DNA of 64,000 nt from Nemertoderma westbladi (taxonomy: Eukaryota; Xenacoelomorpha; Nemertodermatida; Nemertodermatidae), in NCBI GenBank assembly GCA_032718475.1, contig JAUCBJ010007524.1:62001-126000 (forward strand), written 5' to 3'. This document shows positions 1-9,477 of the stretch, in pieces. The translations under genes were made by a program, and so were the position numbers. How positions within the stretch are numbered: position 1 is the stretch's first letter; each line of letters starts with the position of its first letter. Under the pieces are notes generated by a model. It ran no database searches. It worked only from the letters and a program-made list of their open reading frames with translations, and was not told where the DNA came from.

Positions 1-810
1 TATGGGAAATGCCTCCAAAAGGTTAGAGACCGCGTTTCTTTCAGGTTATGCAATAGCGACGAACAATGCGATTTGCTCTTAGCCAAGCCCAACCACGAAT
101 CGTTTGTTGTCTTTACCCCCAACTTGAGTGGACATACTTTCACTAAAGAGGCTGTTTGCCTAAATCAGGGCGTGTTCATCGGTTGCACTATACTAGATCT
201 ATCTAAGCTACAGATGTACGACCTATTTTACAACAAACTGAAGCCTCTAGAACAAAAACTGGATTGCCAGATTCGCTGTCTAGCCGGTGACACGGATTCT
301 CTAATGCTAAGCGTAACTAATGCACCACAGCTAACCTTTCTACGGGCAATGTTTGAGGGTGGTTTCCTAGATACTTCCAACTACAGTACAACACATCCAC
401 TCTATACCATTAAACACAAAGCGGCTCTCGGCTTCATAAAAGATGAGAGCTGCGGTTTGCAGTATAAACAGTGGGTTTTCCTTAAACCAAAGGTCTACAG
501 CTTTCAATCCTATGATGCCCCAATCAAGAAAACCGCCAAAGGTGTATCTAGATCTGTTGTCGCTAAGCAACTAACACACGAGGATTATGCAGACTGTTTT
601 GAAAACGAGGCAATGCTCTTCCGCTATAACTCTACCTTCACTTCTAGAAAGCATCAAATTTTTACTGGTCATGTCTATAAGAAGGCACTAACGCTCTGGG
701 ATACGAAATCATATTGGAGTAGTAAATATAGCAGCAAACCATACGGGCACTATAGCACTAAGCTTGTTAGACCGGCGAAACGAGTAGTAATCCCCCCTAC
801 TAGGATTTAA
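1..810 (+). CDS. Family-B DNA polymerase, C-terminal part (virus-like/Polinton-like), open at the left edge
   Basis: The frame is open from base 1 to the TAA at 808-810, so only the C-terminal 269 codons are present. It starts in a YGK...VRDRV segment typical of motif B of DNA_pol_B_2-type (protein-primed) polymerases, continues with an ILDLSK..MYD..YN block, and contains GDTDS at 286-300. GDTDS corresponds to the DTD catalytic motif C, whose aspartates bind the metal ions for nucleotide addition. This order of blocks matches Polinton/Maverick, adintovirus and related virus-derived polymerases more than herpesvirus or host replicative polymerases. There are no internal stops. No integrase, capsid protein or protease of such an element is visible in the window, so it may be a remnant or the edge of a larger element. 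The family call is from motifs; the exact lineage is not determined. Confidence 0.85.
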   Translation, partial: YGKCLQKVRDRVSFRLCNSDEQCDLLLAKPNHESFVVFTPNLSGHTFTKEAVCLNQGVFIGCTILDLSKLQMYDLFYNKLKPLEQKLDCQIRCLAGDTDSLMLSVTNAPQLTFLRAMFEGGFLDTSNYSTTHPLYTIKHKAALGFIKDESCGLQYKQWVFLKPKVYSFQSYDAPIKKTAKGVSRSVVAKQLTHEDYADCFENEAMLFRYNSTFTSRKHQIFTGHVYKKALTLWDTKSYWSSKYSSKPYGHYSTKLVRPAKRVVIPPTRI

Positions 811-824
811 ATTTATTTTTCTAG

Positions 825-1340
825 AATAAGAAATTGAACAACAAAATAGAAATAACCAATAAACAGTTTACCGGAAAAAACATTGCCAAATTTGAACTAG
901 AGAAAATTTCACAGCAAATTAGAGGTCGAAGTTGCTTAAAACCAAACATGTTTATCTACAAAGGTGACGATTCAACTTTAATGCTATTTCCCAGCGGCGC
1001 AGTAACAATTGTAGGCCTGTGCAATAATTTAGCTAGTGAATTGCTTTATTTAAAACAAACTATTGGTATGCAATTACAAAATTTGAAACTTAATACCGAA
1101 ACACGAACTATTATTTTTCCAAGTGTTAATTTTAAATTATTAATGAAAAAATGTGGACATCATACAATTAATAATAAAGCAATATTTATTAGCTATACCC
1201 CCGAATTATTTTGCGCGATTAGAATATATATAGGACGTGCATATTTCAGTGTATTTCATAGTAATAAAATCGTTTCCATGTGTCCAGCCGGTGAATTCCC
1301 CGGATCATTATCTATTTTACAAACTATATTATTAAATTAG
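825..1340 (+). CDS. TATA-binding-protein-like core domain, probably a 3' exon
   Basis: The open frame of about 170 codons resembles a diverged TBP core. An N-terminal half with QFTG..., a (K/R)P...LMLFPSGAVTIVG block and a C-terminal half with YTPELF...IRIYI followed by F...NKIVSMCPAG line up with the two direct repeats of TBP, whose second repeat carries YxPELFPGLIYRM and SGKVVLTGA. TBP binds promoter DNA and nucleates transcription complexes; large DNA viruses sometimes encode TBP-like proteins. There is no ATG before codon 42 (position 948), and the frame is closed by TAG at 822-824. That TAG is the end of TTTATTTTTCTAG, a good splice acceptor, so this is best read as a terminal exon starting at 825. 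A mutated start codon is the alternative. It follows the polymerase stop by 14 bases. No intron donor was identified. Confidence 0.65.
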   Translation, partial: NKKLNNKIEITNKQFTGKNIAKFELEKISQQIRGRSCLKPNMFIYKGDDSTLMLFPSGAVTIVGLCNNLASELLYLKQTIGMQLQNLKLNTETRTIIFPSVNFKLLMKKCGHHTINNKAIFISYTPELFCAIRIYIGRAYFSVFHSNKIVSMCPAGEFPGSLSILQTILLN

Positions 1341-1708
1341 TTTATTTACTATGGTATACATGAAAGTTTACTATATTATTTATTTTGTGTTGGTTTTTAT
1401 TTTCCCGTGAGTAGGGTTTGAATCCGTGACCATCCCTGATACCTACTTTTTATAATTGCATTAGTAGGAATCGAACCCTGGTTTAACTTATTTTGTGTTG
1501 GTTTTATAATGGTCGCGAGTAGGGCTTGAACCCGTGACCTTCTGTTTTTCCTATTTTGTGTTTACTTTTTATAATTCCCATAAAACGGGATATGAATAGG
1601 GAACGAACCTGCGAGCATATATTTTTCCTAATTTATGTTTAGTTTAGTCTAGTTATTCTATGTTTACTTTTTATATTTTCATGACTAGGATTCGAACCCT
1701 GGTTTAAC

Positions 1709-1972
1709 TTATTTTGTGTTGGTTTTATAATGGTCGCGAGTAGGGATTGAACCTATGACCTCCTGTTTATTTTCCATTGACTGTTTTATATTTAATATGT
1801 CACGCTCATCTCTCTTTTTCTTTTCATCTTCACTAAAAATATCTTCGGATTTTTTAAATTTTTTTGGTAACGGAGCCATTAGTTTTTCCTTTCTATGTGT
1901 TTCCATATGACGAGATAAATTGTCTTGTCTCATTTCTTTATTACAAACCAAACAAATTTCATGTCTATGCAT
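1709..1972 (-). CDS. Small single C2H2 zinc-finger protein
   Basis: An 87-codon minus-strand ORF with an ATG at 1970-1972. Residues 7-26 form one C2H2 finger (C-x2-C-x12-H-x3-H), followed by a lysine-rich stretch and an acidic/basic charged region, so a nuclear or DNA/RNA-binding role is plausible. The last 25 or so codons run into the B-box-like repeat modules, so the original C-terminus may have been replaced when those modules spread. It lies between the two copies of the TBP-like 3' segment, in the virus-like block. No specific family is recognised. The finger spacing and ATG support a real gene, but the ORF is short. Confidence 0.45.
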   Translation of the reverse strand: MHRHEICLVCNKEMRQDNLSRHMETHRKEKLMAPLPKKFKKSEDIFSEDEKKKRDERDILNIKQSMENKQEVIGSIPTRDHYKTNTK

Positions 1973-2050
1973 TATATAGCAATGTCAATTGATAATATTG
2001 AATTTTCACATTATATTTATGTTAAATTATAAATTTATGCTACAATTATC

Positions 2051-2346
2051 ATCATACAATTAATAATAAAGCAATATTTATTAGCTATACCCTCGAATTA
2101 TTTTGCGCGATTAGAATATATATATAGGATGTGCATATTTCAGTGTATTTCATAGTAATAAAATCGTTTCCATGTGTCCTGCCGGTGAATTCCCCGGATC
2201 ATTATCTATTTTACAAACTGTATTATTAAATTAGTTTATTTACTATGGTATACATGAAAGTTTACTATATTATTTATTTTGTGTTGGTTTTTATTTTTCC
2301 GTGAGTAGGGTTTGAATCCGTGACCATCCGTGTTACCTACTTTTTA
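2051..2346 (+). pseudogene. Duplicated 3' end of the TBP-like gene
   Basis: This segment repeats 1159-1452 at an offset of about 892-894 bases with only a few differences. It covers the last 60 or so codons of the TBP-like ORF, its stop and the downstream sequence with the first B-box-like word. A two-base expansion of the ATATAT run shifts the reading frame and there is no start, so it cannot encode the domain. A second duplicated piece (2001-2050, matching 2842-2890) shows that the surrounding module was duplicated as well. Confidence 0.75.
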
Positions 2347-2890
2347 TATTTTCATGACTAGGACTCGAATCCTGGTTTAACTTATTTTGGGTTGGTTTTA
2401 TAATGGACGCGAGTAGGGATTGAACCTATGACCTCCTGTTTATTTTCCATAAAACGGGATACGACTAGGGATCGAACCTGTGACCATCTGTTTATCCTAT
2501 TTTGTGTTTAGTTTAGGTACTCTAGTTATTCTATGTTTACTTTTTATATTTTCATGACTAGGATTCGAATCCTGGTTTAACTTATTTTGTGTTGGATTTA
2601 TAATGGACGCGAGTAGGGATTGAACCTATGACCTCCTGTTTATTTTCCATAAAACGGGATATGACTAGGGATCGAACCTGTGACCATCTGTTTATCCTAT
2701 TTTGTGTTTAGTTTAGGTACTCTAGTTATTCTATGTTTAACTTATTTTGTGTTGGTTTTATATTGGTCGCGGAGTAGGGATTGAACCCGTGACCATCTGT
2801 TTATCCTATTTTGTGTTTAGTTTAGTTACTCTATGTTAAAGTGAATTTTCACATTATATTTATGTTAAATTATAAATTTATGCTACAATT

Positions 2891-5800
2891 ATTATTTATA
2901 TTATAAAAACAGAAATATTCGAGTTATATTGCATTATATATTTTGCATTGAAGTGGAATACTTTAGATGTTGGGGGAATCTGGTTTGCGAGGGATATTTG
3001 AATGGTGAGTATAACTATCCTTGAGAGTTAGTGTGACGTTATCTCACTATGGATGGGCTTTACCATTGTACTCGCATCTGCTCTCTCATTGGCTGCTCGA
3101 TGCCTCCGATTAAGGGTCTAACTAAGGCCTTCAAGCTGGTCATTTGCTTAGTTCTCTAATTGGAGGGATGTGAGTTTGGACCCTAGAAGAGCATTATTAT
3201 TTTTCCTAGCTCTTGGTTAACTCTAGCATACACTCTAGCTTTGACTCTCCCGGCTATAGTGATAGTATGCAACCTTGGGAGTTAATGTGAGTAAAGACCA
3301 AGAGATTAGACTTCAGGCTCCCTCTATTGGTTCATTCTTCTTAACTTTATAAAATAACTCAACCCGTATTTAAAGTTTTAAAAATTATGATTTAGTCGAC
3401 TAATTTTCCAAAGTATATTATAAAAACATATAATTTCTTGAATAAATAGACCTAATAGTAATAAATAATGTGGGGGTAAATACATTTATAATTCTAATAT
3501 AATTATTAAGGATAAATAGTCCTAATACTAATATAATTATGTAATAGTAAGCAAAATTTTTATGCGCAACCATCAGAGATTATTTGGATATAAAAGATCA
3601 CACAGCAGGAGGCTAACTTGCTGGGATCGACAAAGGCTTTGTGTGCGGTGTGCCGCTATGTCTTATATCGGGTGCATGAGAGAGCCCCCCTAAGCGTAAC
3701 ATTGCGAACATGGGCTATATTGCTAGAGAGAGAACTACATATAAGACCACATGGAGGTTCATGAGGTGTATGGGAGTGGATGGGTATATGGATGGAGGAG
3801 CCTAGACCATTGAATAATTAATTTAGTGCAGGAAGATGTCGCGCCATTAGTCTGACACCGAGAGGGCACAGAGAAACACCAGAAGATGCCTTAACATCAC
3901 TAACTATGGGCCTACTAGACACTATTAACCGCACACTATAATAAAGGTAAACAAAATCCTTATCGCATTTTCAGCTATAATGAGCGACAGTTCGCGGCAA
4001 ACTATAGAGAGTTTCTAGATTACTAAACGTTTCAAAACTATTAATTTTTATCCTTTGACGGAAAATTATGTTCAATTGTCCCGTTCAACAACATTACACT
4101 GGTACACATTTGATAAAATAAGTTCACAATTGTACAAATCTGGGTTTTCTGGTGGCCTGTACCATAGAAACAATAAAATAAGTATGGATAGCTAAAGTAT
4201 AATTATATGACGGTAATAACTAGGGGATATAGCATATGAATGTTAGCCTTATTTGGGCCCTCAAGCTTATTAGCAATAGAGATATCTCGCTTGCCGGCCG
4301 GCCCTCATGCAAATTTAGCGGCGCCAAGGCTAACGGGGCACCTCGAAGACAGTCTGGCTATAGTAGAGTAGAATGGATATACGAGTCCATAGCTAAAATA
4401 CATCTGCCATGGAGCCTTCGCGTAGCACTATGCTCACCAAATATATTTATAATTCTCTATCCGCGAAATTTTCAGGAATTTTAAATTTTTGCCGTCGCTT
4501 CGCGGAAAAAATAAAAAGTAAACACAAAATAGGATATACAGATTGTCATAGATTCGATTCCCTACCCCCGACCAGGGTCATTATGACCCTCCCCGGTGTT
4601 TGTACAACATTTTATAGCCCGGTAGTATTATGATTAAAGCTACTAAACTAAAACATAAAGTGCAATTATCCTATCTGTTCCAACTCAGTCTCACTACTTT
4701 AGATAATATACTATAATAATAGTGATAGCAGATGCTTTTAATTTCGCGATGAAATAATGTCAGCAAACGAAATATAGCGAATACATCATAGATAGAGTTT
4801 TAAATTAGTATGGTTTTATCTGTAATTTTTTATTTTGAACGCAATAATAAAAAGGTTATTATGTGACTCATGAAAATAAATCTTAAATAAAATACAAATG
4901 TTCCACCTTGGTGAAGTGGATGCAATGTATTTACACCTCAAGTGTGGAATCAGGTTTGTAGCCAGGACTTTTAAGTTGGGTAGACCTGGGAATATCGGAG
5001 TAGGCAGGCGGAAATGTTAATTTGGATAAAGTTTACAATAGATTTAACTGATTAATTGTTTACAGCGGATAGAAAGCAAACCTACAGTAGGATGTACATG
5101 GAGTCCACCATTAATTCATCATTTGTATACAAAGCATAATTTAAACAATGGACGAAATCGCGTAGGTCCGCGTCTACCAGTCTACTAACGCATTAACTGT
5201 CTCCTTGAATGGCTTACTATCAATCATACTACTAAAAAATTCATTGGAGAGTGGGATTGAACTCGTTGTATAGTAAAAAAGTAAAACGAGTGAAATACTA
5301 TATGTATAATTACAGGATGGCTGGGTGCAACCTTCGTTCACCTACAACCTCCCCCCAGGTGCAATCTTTGTTCGCGAAATTTTCAGGAATTTTAAATTTT
5401 GCAGTCGCATGGAGTGATAACCCTTAGGTGAAAGCTAAATTTGCTCTACTTTAATCAAATGGGGCATTAAAGCTGAGTGTATTTTCCTCTACATCCTCCC
5501 TCGATCTTACGCAAATCTGGGTAAAAGGCAGTTGAAGGGCTATCATTCCCAACATATGCGGTCCCCCCTTTAATGTTTCATTGTTCTATTCATAGTCGCC
5601 TTTAAGAATTTCTCGGGAAAATAAGGACGATCACTTTCAACCCATGCGGCCCTCCCTTTCATGATTTCATTGAACTATCCATAGTATGAACAATCAAACC
5701 AAAGCCTTTGAATATAGGACTGAATATCCTCGCGGCTTATCAGCGGCGCCATGGCTAACGGCTTAATATCAATAGTGAAGCATCTAAAAGACAGAGTGTC

Positions 5801-6527
5801 TATGATAGGGCAGAACAGTATACTTACAGCTTAGAGGTGGGCGCGCTGAAAACTTTGCTCGCCATCAATACATACAAAGCATCGCCTGAAGGATAGAGTA
5901 ATAGGGTGGATATTTTCATTTTGGTGAATATAATTTATAGCATTAATCACGAAAATCGCTAAATAATATATTTTAATTAAAATCAGCTCTGATAAACAAC
6001 TTGCATATCGAGTTTGTAAAGAATTCATAGGGATTGGCTGTTTATTTAGGGGTTAACATTCAAATTGATTACGAAGAAGCAGTAGGGGTCATTAATGGTA
6101 TGCTGAGACTCACTTATTTCATGGCTCGCTCTCATAGTATAGATTAACTAGTAGAGAAAAATGAAAAATAACCGGTTAAACATCTTATATTTTTTAAACA
6201 TTATGGGGAAACAAGAATAAATAATTTACCGACAACATCAATATTAAATAATATAACAACAACGGATAAATAATTTACCAACAACATTAATAATAAATAA
6301 TATAAGAACATCAACAATAACAAAAGATATAGTCAGAACAGTTTTCAATAAATAGAGACTGTTTATATTAATTTATATTTATTATATTTAATTTATATTA
6401 ATTTAGTTGCTGCTCTCCGAGAATAAGGTTTGGTTTAACCCTTTTAGGCTCCGATACTATTAATGGTTGAGATAATTTTCTCTTTAATAGATTGTTGAGA
6501 TAACCTTTTCTTGAGAGGTGAAATAGA
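2891..6527. other. Intergenic, no gene recognised; shuffled short duplications
   Basis: About 3.6 kb of AT-rich sequence without a convincing ORF. Two pairs of related short segments are visible: 4466-4503 with 5372-5408 (both contain GCGAAATTTTCAGGAATTTT) and, more diverged, about 4310-4385 with 5741-5822 (both begin AGCGGCGCCA and GGCTAACGG). Their order differs between the two places, so the block has been rearranged as well as duplicated. Nothing else stands out. Confidence 0.5.
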
Positions 6528-8114
6528 TTAAGGTGTGTTTGCTGTGGGAGAAAGATGCCTTCTCTGAGAGAACGTTTTAGTAATTCGAAAAGGCGCGCGA
6601 TGGTAAGTAAAGTCGTTGGACAGGGTGATAGTGTTGGTATTTTTCGTATTGGTGAATATAATTTCTGTTGGTTTGTTCTCGATATGAATGTAAGGACTGA
6701 GATAGTAGTGAGAGTTGGGTGGGTTGGTTATATTTATCGTGAGAAAATCGCTGCCCCTAATATTGAGACCGTTGGTGAACTGAAAAGTGGTATTCTCTTC
6801 GTCTTTCATTAAAATGGGCCAGATACCGACATATTTTTCGGATTTGAGCTTATAGATAAAGGCTGCGATACTGCTATTTATGAGATAGCGCTGGTGATTG
6901 GGGATCGTAATCTGCTTTGGTTTGAAAGCAAATTGTATAGCCATAGCCTTGAATCTGATTAGAGCCTCGCGCGCTTGAATCGTGTTAGCTATAGTAAAGG
7001 ATTCGTTAAATTTTCTCTCGGTTATCTGTAAATCAATTTCTGAATCACTGATACAACTTTGTATCGATATTCGCTCGGAAATGTTGTCTTTGTAGACGTT
7101 AAGTTCATCGTAGCAGACACATTCACTATCCTCGATGGTTGAATCGAACCATTTCAATTCGCCGACCTCGGTTGGTGTAAGAAGAATCATGCCCCTAGAA
7201 GAAACAATAGCCTTTCCTTCGTCAACCTCGTAGCCATTGGTGATCGCTAAATTGCGCTCGTTCCGAATATTTGTAACAAACCCAAAAGTGCAATAGTCAA
7301 AAGCAACCCAATTCCCCGGTTTTAGGACAAGGTGAGTAGTAGGATTAATAAAAGGGCGACAGATGTTTACATATTGTTGAAATAAATTGGCGCAGGCGAC
7401 GGAAAATGTGATCCATGAACTGTTTACATTGTCTTCCAGCTTTATTAACTCAAGTGGTTTCACTGGGTTAATACTTCCATGGGTGCCAACTCTATAATTG
7501 AATCCAAAGTAATAGGAGACTTTATTGGCGTAAATGCATGTAAGCTCATTCAATTTCTCGCCGAAAGCGAGAACATCCTTGTCGAAAAGTTTAAAGAAAC
7601 GAGTCTCCTCTTCCTCGGTCGGAGTCGACGAGTTCCAGATGAGAAGAAGAATCGAGTTTGCGATACTATGAAAATCAAATAAGCGATCATCGGAGAAGAA
7701 GGAGGTTACGAGAGTGGTTAAACCCAGTAGACGATTTGCCACATCTTGGTTGATGTTCTCTCGAATAAAATCGACTATACTAGTTGGAATCGTAAACGTT
7801 TCGGGCGAAGTAGTTAGATTGAACGTTATTTTGTTGTCCCTTTTTATAAGTTTGAAACCGTGGTTGGAGGAATGAAGTTTATTATCGTCGAGGGTTTGAT
7901 ATTGTCCATCGTGAAGTTCGTAGCAGGCGCGGAAAATAAAGTGCGCGTAGTTTGCCGGAATCGGGATGGGTTGGTTTAAGGTTGAATTTATCGTTAACAG
8001 GAAGAGTTTGTTCGCCGGATCGAAATATAGACCAAACGAGTTGTCTTGTAGCATAAACTGATTTTCGTTGCAAACCAGATCGTTGCTTGAATAGCTGATT
8101 TCTGAATGTGCCAT
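6528..8114 (-). CDS. Uncharacterised 528-codon protein
   Basis: An uninterrupted minus-strand ORF with ATG at 8112-8114, flanked by AT-rich DNA. I do not recognise the family. It has no signal peptide, no clear membrane segment, no zinc-finger cysteine pattern and no coiled coil. It is rich in I, N, T and F with alternating hydrophobic/polar stretches, which suggests a mostly beta fold, with an acidic patch near residues 165-172. A basic, serine/threonine-containing tail ends the protein. Its intronless structure and position 5 kb from the polymerase and TBP-like genes suggest it may belong to the same virus-like element, possibly as a structural or DNA-associated protein, but this is inference. 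A TATA-like CTATAATAG lies on the minus strand about 120 bases upstream of the ATG (8230-8242). A host single-exon gene is the alternative. Confidence 0.7.
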   Translation of the reverse strand: MAHSEISYSSNDLVCNENQFMLQDNSFGLYFDPANKLFLLTINSTLNQPIPIPANYAHFIFRACYELHDGQYQTLDDNKLHSSNHGFKLIKRDNKITFNLTTSPETFTIPTSIVDFIRENINQDVANRLLGLTTLVTSFFSDDRLFDFHSIANSILLLIWNSSTPTEEEETRFFKLFDKDVLAFGEKLNELTCIYANKVSYYFGFNYRVGTHGSINPVKPLELIKLEDNVNSSWITFSVACANLFQQYVNICRPFINPTTHLVLKPGNWVAFDYCTFGFVTNIRNERNLAITNGYEVDEGKAIVSSRGMILLTPTEVGELKWFDSTIEDSECVCYDELNVYKDNISERISIQSCISDSEIDLQITERKFNESFTIANTIQAREALIRFKAMAIQFAFKPKQITIPNHQRYLINSSIAAFIYKLKSEKYVGIWPILMKDEENTTFQFTNGLNIRGSDFLTINITNPPNSHYYLSPYIHIENKPTEIIFTNTKNTNTITLSNDFTYHRAPFRITKTFSQRRHLSPTANTP

Positions 8115-8700
8115 CGTGATTGTGTACCGGTAACTCGTTTAGGAAATAAAAATAAATAAATACTTTTACGAAAATAATTAAAACTTTTCAGGAAAACAAA
8201 GAGACAATGATTGGGAATGTGGTGAACGGGGGCTATTATAGAGGGGGCTAGAATGGGTTAGCCAATCAGGGAACAGGAGGGAGAAAAGACTGTATAATTA
8301 AACCAATCAGAGAGCAGCTTTGATGACGTCACATCAGGCGAGATAATGATTGCCCAATGTTATTCAATGGTAGATTCAATTCAAGTGGCGCCATTGAATA
8401 ACGAAGACAAAGGGGCCGCGAGAGGAAAGATTATAAAGTTAACGATAAGGGATCTATAAACCAAAGAGCTAAATATAGACATTATGTCATAGTGATCTCA
8501 TTGGTAATATAAAAACTAATTATTCTAAAAATAAAAATCAATGTATAAAGTAAAAGTAATATATACAATTAATTAATTTAAAATAAAGTACAAATGAATA
8601 AATAAAGTAAAATAAAGTACAATTAATTAATTAAAATTAAATATAAATAAATAAGTATTAATGAATAAAAGAGCTGCGGTGTCACTTATGACACCCTCTT
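8115..8700. other. Upstream region of the 528-codon gene, AT-rich
   Basis: Contains the likely promoter of the minus-strand gene (TATA-like word at 8230-8242, minus orientation) and TGATTGGCTAACC-type CCAAT words. From 8510 to 8670 it is low-complexity TAAATAAA sequence. No gene seen. Confidence 0.35.
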
Positions 8701-9002
8701 GAGCCGGCTCTGCGACAGTTAGACCTAACTGATGACCCATTGTGTGTCAGGGCGCTAATCAGTCTGATTAATTAGGATAATCAATTAAACCCTAATTAGG
8801 AGTCATATGACACCTGTTAGGGTTTAATTGTACTAATTAATTGATGACACCTGTCAATTAGGGTCTAATTAGCCTAATTGGGAGGTGTCACCCAGACAGT
8901 CTGGCGCCAATGACACCCAATGACACCCATAGGGTGATAATAGGGTGTCATATGACACCCAATGGGTGTCAGTTAGGTCTAACTGTCGCAGAGCCGCCCA
9001 AG
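8698..9002. mobile_element. Foldback/MITE-like palindromic element
   Basis: The ends 8706-8741 and 8960-8995 are inverted repeats of about 36 bases (GGCTCTGCGACAGTTAGACC at the outer edge) with one small indel. Between them are further GTGTCA/TGACAC words and CTAATTAGG/CCTAATTAG inverted motifs, so a single strand of the whole 290 bases could fold into a long compound hairpin. No ORF is present. The structure fits a non-autonomous DNA transposon or foldback element; no target-site duplication was established. Confidence 0.6.
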
Positions 9003-9261
9003 ACCCTACTACTAATACACCAGCAACACAGCAATATAAAATACTAAAATGTTTTTAATTTACGAGTTACATTTGGTTTATTATTTTGGTTAGGGTTAGT
9101 TGTCATCAGGCCTGAACCTTAATTAAAACTGTTATGTAACCCTAACCCTAAGTCATAATAATCTAAGAAATTTTGCGGAATTTCCGACATTATTGCCATT
9201 ATTGCCCCTTATGCCTTAATTAAAAAAATTAATTTTTTTACTAATTTTCTAGATAATTAGT

Positions 9262-9477
9262 AAAACCAGTTACCCCGTCTCTTTCGAGACAACTGGCGGA
9301 ATGGGTGAAGCAACTCGGAATTTCATTAAAGCAATTGGGAATAGGATCGCACAGTCCTCTGGTGACCCACGAGCAACGTCATTCCTTCGCCAACGTCTAG
9401 GAATACTTGTACAGATTGGAAATGCACTCAGTGTATCTGTTTCCATTAAACTCTCCCCTGACACCTGCAATGCTTGA
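9262..9477 (+). pseudogene. Non-LTR retrotransposon polyprotein, C-terminal tail fragment
   Basis: One plus-strand frame, ending at TGA 9475-9477, reads PVSFETTGGMGEATRNFIKA and, further on, GDPRATSFLRQRLGI and IGNA. This resembles the region found after the reverse transcriptase and before the stop in a widespread group of LINE-like polyproteins (VPVxxETxGxxG..., GDPRSTxFLxQRL, GNAxSxxG). The same domain, from a different copy, occurs at 58541-58861. Nothing upstream encodes reverse transcriptase, so it is a 5'-truncated relic. Confidence 0.6.

Larger units (their letters stand above)
1400..2835 (-). repeat. Nested repeats carrying about 14 antisense tRNA T-arm/B-box-like words
   Basis: On the minus strand the region repeats short modules containing GGTTCGAATCC, GGTTCGATTCC, GGTTCGATCCC or one-base variants. 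These match the tRNA B-box/TΨC-loop consensus GGTTCGANTCC, often preceded by GGTCACAG or GGTCATAG as in a variable loop plus T stem. Plus-strand positions include about 1466, 1511, 1591, 1682, 1738, 2302, 2354, 2410, 2463, 2556, 2610, 2662 and 2770. The modules are separated by TTTATCCTATTTTGTGTTTA-like spacers. No anticodon arm or A box at a proper distance was seen, so they are not intact tRNAs. They could be decayed tRNA genes or SINE-derived pieces, or repeated Pol III-type elements. Confidence 0.6.

Noticed and set aside
1400-2835. Intact tRNA genes
   Set aside because: Only T-arm/B-box-like pieces are present; I could not fold an acceptor, D and anticodon arm around any of them.
9138-9155. 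Telomere-like CCCTAACCCTAA
   Set aside because: Only two units, within an AT-rich stretch with other TAACCC words; not a telomeric array.
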